From assembly GCA_046594635.1 (NCBI GenBank), contig JBKJRR010000081.1, forward strand, positions 1-30,248: a DNA stretch of 30,248 bases, written 5' to 3'. The DNA is from CAISIP01 sp046594635. GTDB lineage: Bacteria; Pseudomonadota; Gammaproteobacteria; Burkholderiales; Burkholderiaceae_C. Made by a program: the position numbers and the translations under genes. Under the pieces are notes generated by a model. That model saw nothing but the letters and a program-made list of their open reading frames with translations, was not told where the DNA came from and searched no databases. This document shows positions 23,728 through 30,248 of this stretch, piece by piece. Numbering within the stretch: the first letter of the stretch is position 1; each line of letters begins with the position of its first letter.

Positions 23728-23738
23728 CACATTACACA

Positions 23739-25538
<1,800 letters not shown>

Positions 25539-26166
25539 GCGCTACCGCAGCATCCATCTCGTCGGGCGCCGCGCGCCTGCGCTGAGTGATGACCGTGTCC
25601 GTTTCCATGCAGTCGACTTCAGGCAATTGCCCGCGTTGCCGCCGGTAGACGACATCTACATTGCACTGGGCACCACCATCAAGGTGGCCGGCAGCCAGGC
25701 CGCATTCCGGGCACTGGACCACGACGCCGTGCTGGCGCTGGCCCTACAAGCACGCAAGTTGGGCGCACGGCGACTGGCGCTGGTCAGCGCCATGGGCGCC
25801 GATGCACATTCACGCGTTTTTTACAACCGGGTCAAAGGAGAAACCGAGGACGCGCTGCGGGCAATGGGTTTCCCCACGCTGGTGATCGCCCGCCCGTCCA
25901 TGCTGGCCGGCGACCGGGCTTCGTTGGCGCAGCCGGCGCGGCTTGGCGAGCGCGCGGGGCTGGCTCTGATGCAACGACTCAAACCCCTGATTCCCGCCAA
26001 CTATCAGGCCATTGCAGCGCCTGACGTAGCCCATGCCATGGTGCAGGCCATGACCGATGGCAGTAGCAGCAACCGGACGCTGCTGTCCGGTCAGATGCAG
26101 GGCGGGCGCTGACACCTGCCAGCCGTTGTGCTGTAGACATCAAGTTCGCGACTGCCGCATACAGCC

Positions 26167-26976
26167 TCAGTGGCCCACCTGAAAATCATTGCGGCCGGTG
26201 CGATCCTGGCCGCGTAGAAGCCACAAGGGCCGGGACGCAAACGCCACCGGCACACCTGACTTGCCATCCACCGGATTGAGGTCGCGCTCGAACACCGACG
26301 TGCCCGGCATGTAACGCAGGGCCACACCGGTGCGACGCTGGGTCGAGTGATTGACCCGCGCACCGTGAATCATGTAGACATCATGCATCGACATCTGACC
26401 GGGCTGAAGTTCCAGATCCACCGCCGCCGACACATCGAATGTGGACTCGTCGGCGCGCTGCTGCAGCACCAGATCGGCACGGTCTTCATGCAGATGCGGA
26501 TGGCACTGGCGCGCCGCGTGCGAGCCCGGTATCACGCGCAGACAACCGTTCTCCGTGGTCGAAGGATCGAGTGCCACCCAGACCGTGCAGTTGTCCAGCG
26601 GACGGATCGGCCAGTAGTGGCCATCCTGGTGCCAAGGCGTCTCAAGACCGTCGCCTGCGGGCTTGCAAAAAACATGGCAACCCCACAGGATGATGTCGGG
26701 CCCGATGACCTGCTCGACCAGGTCGAGAATGTCGGGGTCGTTGGCCAGATCCAGGAAGTCCTGGTGACCCCGCACGCCATCGACATTGGGCGCGCCGTTG
26801 TGACCCACCACGTGGGCACTGACCAGCTTCTCGGGGCGCACGCCAGGGTTTTCGCGAATCAGTCGCTCAAGCGATACACGCAATTGCTGCACCCGATTTT
26901 CGGGCAGTCGAAACGACGGAATCAGGTATCCCGTTTCGCGGTACTGGCTCGCCTCAGCGGCGCTCAAATCAGCCAT
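26167..26976 (-). CDS. PhyH-type Fe(II)/2-oxoglutarate dioxygenase
   Basis: 269 aa from ATG 26976, with a strong GGGAGG five bases upstream. The double-stranded beta-helix shows the iron triad H116 and D118 (WHQDGHYWP) plus H204 (MIHGARVNHS), and R215 is the likely 2-oxoglutarate-binding Arg (STQRR). All are intact, so an oxygenase is expected. It belongs to the phytanoyl-CoA dioxygenase superfamily, whose bacterial members hydroxylate diverse small molecules, so phytanoyl-CoA need not be the substrate. It is the last gene visible in a minus-strand group with a cupin, gluconokinase and a sugar-type ABC transporter, which suggests oxidation of an imported compound (inference). Confidence 0.92.
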   Translation of the reverse strand: MADLSAAEASQYRETGYLIPSFRLPENRVQQLRVSLERLIRENPGVRPEKLVSAHVVGHNGAPNVDGVRGHQDFLDLANDPDILDLVEQVIGPDIILWGCHVFCKPAGDGLETPWHQDGHYWPIRPLDNCTVWVALDPSTTENGCLRVIPGSHAARQCHPHLHEDRADLVLQQRADESTFDVSAAVDLELQPGQMSMHDVYMIHGARVNHSTQRRTGVALRYMPGTSVFERDLNPVDGKSGVPVAFASRPLWLLRGQDRTGRNDFQVGH

Positions 26977-27028
26977 GTTGTCCTCCCTTTGATTGAGCGG
27001 GTGCGGCCAAGTTGCACGGCCTCGGGTT

Positions 27029-27412
27029 TCAGGCACGCACGAACAACGTCACCAAAGGTTCGGGGCCCACTTGCTGGCTCCAGTGACCATGCACCTTGGC
27101 ATCGAAAGTCGCGCCCTGCGGCAATACGTCGGCAGAATAGAAATGCTCACCGGGGCCGAACAGCCGCGATGATCCGTCCTGCAGACCGATCTCCATCTGA
27201 CCACCCAGCACGAACAGCCACTGTGTGGTGACCGTGCAATGGAACTGGCTGCGGAATCCGACCGGGCTATGGCGCAGCTGAAAGCCGCCACTGGCAAACA
27301 CCTCGGACAACATCGCCTGCGGCGTACCTTGCGCGAGCGGGATCACTTCCTCCCGGAACCGGGCCACGCCATCGGTGTCAGTGAAAAGAATAACTTTGGT
27401 AAAGGCAAGCAT
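27029..27412 (-). CDS. Small single-domain cupin protein
   Basis: 127 aa from ATG 27412 (MLAFTKVILFT), with AGGAG four bases upstream. The fold is a single cupin: FRSQFHCTVTTQWLFVLGGQMEIGLQDGS, then RLFGPGEHFYSADVLPQGATFDAKVHGHW. The metal motif is incomplete: the first motif has one His (FHCT), with Gln where the second His is common, while GEHFYSADVLP and VHGHW offer others. It could be a sugar-binding or isomerase-type cupin, or a non-catalytic one. It lies 27 bp after gluconokinase and 52 bp before PhyH, so the three are likely co-transcribed. Confidence 0.85.
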   Translation of the reverse strand: MLAFTKVILFTDTDGVARFREEVIPLAQGTPQAMLSEVFASGGFQLRHSPVGFRSQFHCTVTTQWLFVLGGQMEIGLQDGSSRLFGPGEHFYSADVLPQGATFDAKVHGHWSQQVGPEPLVTLFVRA

Positions 27413-27439
27413 GGAACTCCTGGGCAATGTGGCGAAATA

Positions 27440-27988
27440 TCAATGCGGGACGACTGGCAACGCCCCGCTCTCTACCAGGGCGGCCACCGTTTGCTGCACG
27501 ATATCCTGTGGCGCTTGCGTCACATCGAACGTCAGTACGTTTTCATCAGCTCCTGGAGGCTCGAGCGTCGCGATCTGGCTGTCGAGCAGCGACACCGGCA
27601 TGTAGTGGCCCTCGCGCTGTGCGCTGCGCGCCGCGAGCATGTCGCGCGTTCCATGCAGATGCACCAGACGCAGCTCCGGCGCGCCACCGCGCAGCAGATC
27701 GCGGTAGATCCGCTTGAGCGCGGAACAGGAGACCACCAGCGGGCGGCCCTGGTCGTGCGCCACCGCCAGATGACTGGCAAGCGCCTGCAGCCAGTCGCGC
27801 CGCTGCGCATCGTTGAGCGCGATGCCCGCGCGCATGCGTTCGACGTTTTCCTGCGAGTGCAAGTCGTCGCCCTCGATATACGTTGCATCCAACGCGTTGG
27901 CCAGCAGCTGGCCGACCGTACTCTTGCCGCAACCCGACACCCCCATGACCACCACCAACGGCGGTCTTGTGGCCTGTAGCCTGTGCAT
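27440..27988 (-). CDS. gntK: Gluconokinase
   Basis: 182 aa, the usual length for GntK. Features: P-loop GVSGCGKST (16-24), EGDDLHS (the substrate-binding Asp region), VVSCSALKRIYRDLLR, and LVHLHGTRDMLAAR with GHYMPVSLLDSQ, all typical of the small gluconokinase family. It phosphorylates D-gluconate to 6-phosphogluconate with ATP, feeding the Entner-Doudoroff or pentose-phosphate route. It sits 18 bp after the ABC transporter ATPase gene on the same strand, implying that the transporter brings in gluconate or a sugar converted to it. Confidence 0.94.
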   Translation of the reverse strand: MHRLQATRPPLVVVMGVSGCGKSTVGQLLANALDATYIEGDDLHSQENVERMRAGIALNDAQRRDWLQALASHLAVAHDQGRPLVVSCSALKRIYRDLLRGGAPELRLVHLHGTRDMLAARSAQREGHYMPVSLLDSQIATLEPPGADENVLTFDVTQAPQDIVQQTVAALVESGALPVVPH

Positions 27989-28006
27989 CAGGAATCGAGC
28001 CTGCGC

Positions 28007-29077
28007 TCAGTCCAGTCGAATGCCGCTGGACTTGTCGAACAGATGGACCTTGTCAACGGCAATCTGCAAACCCACCGGTTGATCGGGCTTCACATCGGTG
28101 CGTCCGTGCAGGACCACGGTAAACGCGGTCTCGCCGACCTTGACGATGATCTCGGTCTCGGCGCCGGTGGGCTCCACCACCTCCACCACCGCGTCAATGC
28201 CCGAGCCAGGCGCGCCCATGACAATGTCTCCGGGCCGGATGCCGTAATGCACTTGCTGTTTGTCCTTACCGGAGCGTGCGTCGATCACCGGCCATTGCTG
28301 CCCTTGCGACTCGACCCAGGCACGCGCGCCATCGCGGCGCAAGCTGCCATCGAACACGTTCATGGCCGGCGAGCCGATGAACTGCGCCACGAACAGGTTG
28401 CCGGGTCGGTCGAACAATTCAAGTGGCGTGCCGATCTGCTCAATGATGCCGTCGTGCATCACGACGATGCGATCAGCCATGGTCATGGCTTCGATCTGGT
28501 CGTGCGTCACATACACCGTCGTGGTCTTGAGCCGCTGATGCAGCGACTTGATCTCCGCGCGCATGGCCACACGAAGCTTGGCGTCAAGATTGGACAGGGG
28601 TTCGTCGAACAGGAACACCTTGGGATCGCGCACGATGGCGCGACCCATCGCCACCCGCTGGCGCTGGCCGCCCGAAAGTTCGCGCGGGTAGCGGTCCAGC
28701 AGCTTGTCCAGATTCAGGATCTTGGCCGCGTCTGTGACCCGTTTGATCGTCAAGGCAGCGTCGGCCTTGCGCAACTTCAGACTGAAAGCCATGTTCTCGC
28801 CCACCGTCATGTGCGGGTACAGCGCGTAACTCTGGAACACCATGGCGATATCGCGGTCCTTGGAATCCAGATCATTGATGACCTTGTCGTCGATCGAGAT
28901 ATCGCCGCCAGTGATTTCTTCCAGGCCTGCCAGCATGCGCAGCAAGGTTGATTTGCCGCAACCCGATGGTCCGACCAACACGACGAATTCGCCATCGGCG
29001 ATATCGAAGCTGATGCCGTGCAGGACTTTTACCTTGCCGAAATTTTTCTCGATCTTGCTAAACGATACAGATGCCAT
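28007..29077 (-). CDS. Sugar ABC transporter ATP-binding protein (MalK/UgpC type)
   Basis: 356 aa. The N-terminal ABC ATPase has Walker A GPSGCGKST (36-44), Q-loop VFQSYALYPHMTV, signature LSGGQRQRVAMGRAI, Walker B VFLFDEPLSNLDAKLR and the switch His in VTHDQIEAM. The C-terminal 120 residues form the TOBE/regulatory domain of CUT1-family importers (FIGSPAMNVFDGSL, HYGIRPGDIVMG). It energises uptake with the two permeases upstream. The family handles di- and oligosaccharides, polyols and glycerol-3-phosphate; gluconokinase next door favours a sugar or sugar acid. Confidence 0.95.
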   Translation of the reverse strand: MASVSFSKIEKNFGKVKVLHGISFDIADGEFVVLVGPSGCGKSTLLRMLAGLEEITGGDISIDDKVINDLDSKDRDIAMVFQSYALYPHMTVGENMAFSLKLRKADAALTIKRVTDAAKILNLDKLLDRYPRELSGGQRQRVAMGRAIVRDPKVFLFDEPLSNLDAKLRVAMRAEIKSLHQRLKTTTVYVTHDQIEAMTMADRIVVMHDGIIEQIGTPLELFDRPGNLFVAQFIGSPAMNVFDGSLRRDGARAWVESQGQQWPVIDARSGKDKQQVHYGIRPGDIVMGAPGSGIDAVVEVVEPTGAETEIIVKVGETAFTVVLHGRTDVKPDQPVGLQIAVDKVHLFDKSSGIRLD

Positions 29078-29137
29078 GATGGTCCCAGTTCACAAAGTTC
29101 GGATCTTGCAGATTGCACCAGCGGTGAGACTGCCGGG

Positions 29138-29992
29138 TCAACTCTTGACAGCGCCAGCGGTCAGGCCGGACACCATGTAGCGCTTGAATGCGTAATAAAT
29201 CGCCGCGGGTGGCAGGGCATAGATAAAGCCGGTTGCCATCAGCAGTTCCCATGGCGAATCGTCTGCAGACAGGAAGTTGCCCAGCGCCACTGCCAGCGGC
29301 AGGTCGGTCTCCTTGGACAGTAGCAGGAAGCCGTACAGATATTCGTTCCAGGCCAGCAGCAAGGCATAGGTGCCCACCGCGACCAGCGACGGCACCATCA
29401 GCGGCACGTAAACCAGGCGAAACAGCTGCATCGGGCTGGCGCCATCGATGCGGGCGGCTTCGTCAAGTTCCCACGGCAACTTGTCGGACGCCTGCTTTAG
29501 CACCCATATGCAGTAGGGCGAGGCGATGGTGACCATGGCCAGTATCAACGACCAGCGATTGTTGAGCAGACCGTAGTTGGACATGGTCTTGTACATTGGC
29601 ACCGCCAGGAACGCGGCCGGAATGAAGTAGGTGAACAAGGCCAGGTTCATGACGGTACGGCCACCGCGCACTTTCAGCCGGCTGATCGAGAACGCCGCCG
29701 TGGTTGCCACCAGCAGTGTGAGCACTCCGGTGGTGACCGAGATCAACAGCGAGTTTCCAAGCTGCTGCCAGAAATGGCTCAGGTAGAAGTGCTTCTGCCC
29801 GAACACGATCTCGAAGTTCTGCAGCGTGGGATGATCTGGCCACAGTTTGCCCTTGGTTGCCGTGTCGCGTGGCGAGATGGCGAACAGGAACAGGTGGTAG
29901 ACCGGCAACAGTGTCCACAACACGACCGGAATGCCGACCAGCAGCAGTTGCGCCTCTGCCGAGACTTTGCGCCAGGACCAGCGTTTGCTCAT
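29138..29992 (-). CDS. Sugar ABC transporter permease (MalG type)
   Basis: 284 aa with about six membrane helices, beginning at LLLVGIPVVLWTLLPVYHLFLFA. The coupling loop that contacts the ATPase is present: the EAA motif ELDEAARIDGASPMQLFRLVYVPLMVPSL. The start overlaps the stop of the preceding permease by 4 nt (ATGA). It is the second membrane subunit of a CUT1-type importer. Confidence 0.94.
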   Translation of the reverse strand: MSKRWSWRKVSAEAQLLLVGIPVVLWTLLPVYHLFLFAISPRDTATKGKLWPDHPTLQNFEIVFGQKHFYLSHFWQQLGNSLLISVTTGVLTLLVATTAAFSISRLKVRGGRTVMNLALFTYFIPAAFLAVPMYKTMSNYGLLNNRWSLILAMVTIASPYCIWVLKQASDKLPWELDEAARIDGASPMQLFRLVYVPLMVPSLVAVGTYALLLAWNEYLYGFLLLSKETDLPLAVALGNFLSADDSPWELLMATGFIYALPPAAIYYAFKRYMVSGLTAGAVKS

Positions 29993-30248
29993 TTGGACAA
30001 CCTCTTCATCATGATGAACACCAGCGGCAACATGAACGGCAGCGCCACGACGATGCTAGCCATGGCCAGTTCGATCTGGTCGAGCCGAAGATAGCGGATA
30101 CCCAACGTGGCCAGCACATGGGTCAGATCGGCAGGTCCGCCGCCGGTGAGCAGGTACACGCTGTTGAAATCGCCCAGCGTAAAGATCATCGACAGGATGG
30201 TCGAGGTCAGATAGATGCCCTTCATCACCTGGCCCTCGATGAAGGGCA
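29989..30248 (-). CDS. Sugar ABC transporter permease (MalF type), partial
   Basis: The 3' part of a gene that continues beyond the right edge; the frame is open to the window end. The visible part includes LTGGGPADLTHVLATLGIRYL and a final membrane helix ending in MMKRLSK, both typical of the MalF-like subunit. The EAA loop lies mostly outside. It overlaps the next permease by 4 nt. The periplasmic binding-protein gene expected for this system is not in the window. Confidence 0.9.
   Translation of the reverse strand, partial: PFIEGQVMKGIYLTSTILSMIFTLGDFNSVYLLTGGGPADLTHVLATLGIRYLRLDQIELAMASIVVALPFMLPLVFIMMKRLSK

Larger units (their letters stand above)
23378..23738. other. 361-bp divergent intergenic region with rhlE leader structures
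   Basis: This gap separates DUF1631 paralogue 2 (minus) from rhlE (plus). It holds a terminator-like element (23491-23522), two similar segments beginning TTGACTGG (23546 and 23667), a perfect hairpin (23676-23693), and a second hairpin whose loop contains AGGA (23711-23727) shortly before the rhlE start. I found no convincing protein-coding frame. A long structured leader would suit an RNA helicase controlled by temperature or by its own product, which is inference. Confidence 0.55.

Overview
This window looks like chromosomal DNA of a high-GC betaproteobacterium, most probably Burkholderiales (Comamonadaceae/Sphaerotilus/Rubrivivax-like). The reasons are uniformly GC-rich coding sequence, two DUF1631 proteins, a membrane-anchored TAXI solute receptor, a Gly-rich RhlE helicase and a CopI-like cupredoxin set. 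This placement is inference from gene content, since no rRNA or tRNA is present. I saw no insertion sequence, tRNA or CRISPR array.

Layout. (1) 2-1875, plus strand: the end of a sensor histidine kinase and a response regulator with a degenerate HD-GYP domain. (2) 1912-14516: a copper-handling island. A divergent control region (4336-4523) carries two MerR/CueR-type promoters, each with a 19-bp spacer. Leftward they drive copZ, a secreted creatininase-like protein and a secreted seven-bladed YVTN propeller. Rightward they drive copA (Cu+ ATPase), cueR and a TlpA-like thioredoxin, whose ends overlap. Converging on this is a long minus-strand cluster: a Cys/His-rich exported protein, a 101-aa exported protein, a TolC-like lipoprotein, a Tat-exported multicopper oxidase, a CopI-like cupredoxin, a CusF-like protein, a sterol-desaturase-like membrane protein and a cytochrome c. 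A second MerR regulator of the CadR/PbrR (Cd/Pb/Zn) type sits upstream of this cluster on the same strand. (3) 14684-17066, plus: a P1-family self-processing peptidase and a TAXI receptor 4 bp apart. (4) 17101-23377, minus: two paralogous DUF1631 proteins flanking the translation factor ettA. (5) 23378-26112: a structured leader and rhlE, followed by a Rossmann NAD(P)-binding protein whose start lies inside the rhlE Gly-rich tail. (6) 26167-30248, minus: a sugar-type ABC transporter (two permeases and an ATPase), gluconokinase, a cupin and a PhyH-type dioxygenase, running off the right edge.

How it fits together. CopZ and CopA would move Cu+ out of the cytoplasm under CueR control. In the periplasm, the multicopper oxidase, cupredoxin and CusF-like protein would oxidise or sequester it, and the TolC-like lipoprotein may give an outer-membrane exit. 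The least explained parts are the creatininase-like/propeller pair under a CueR promoter, the desaturase-like protein and cytochrome at the end of the copper cluster, the 22-codon reading frame ahead of the cupredoxin, the DUF1631-ettA-DUF1631 block, and the out-of-frame gene overlap at the rhlE 3' end.
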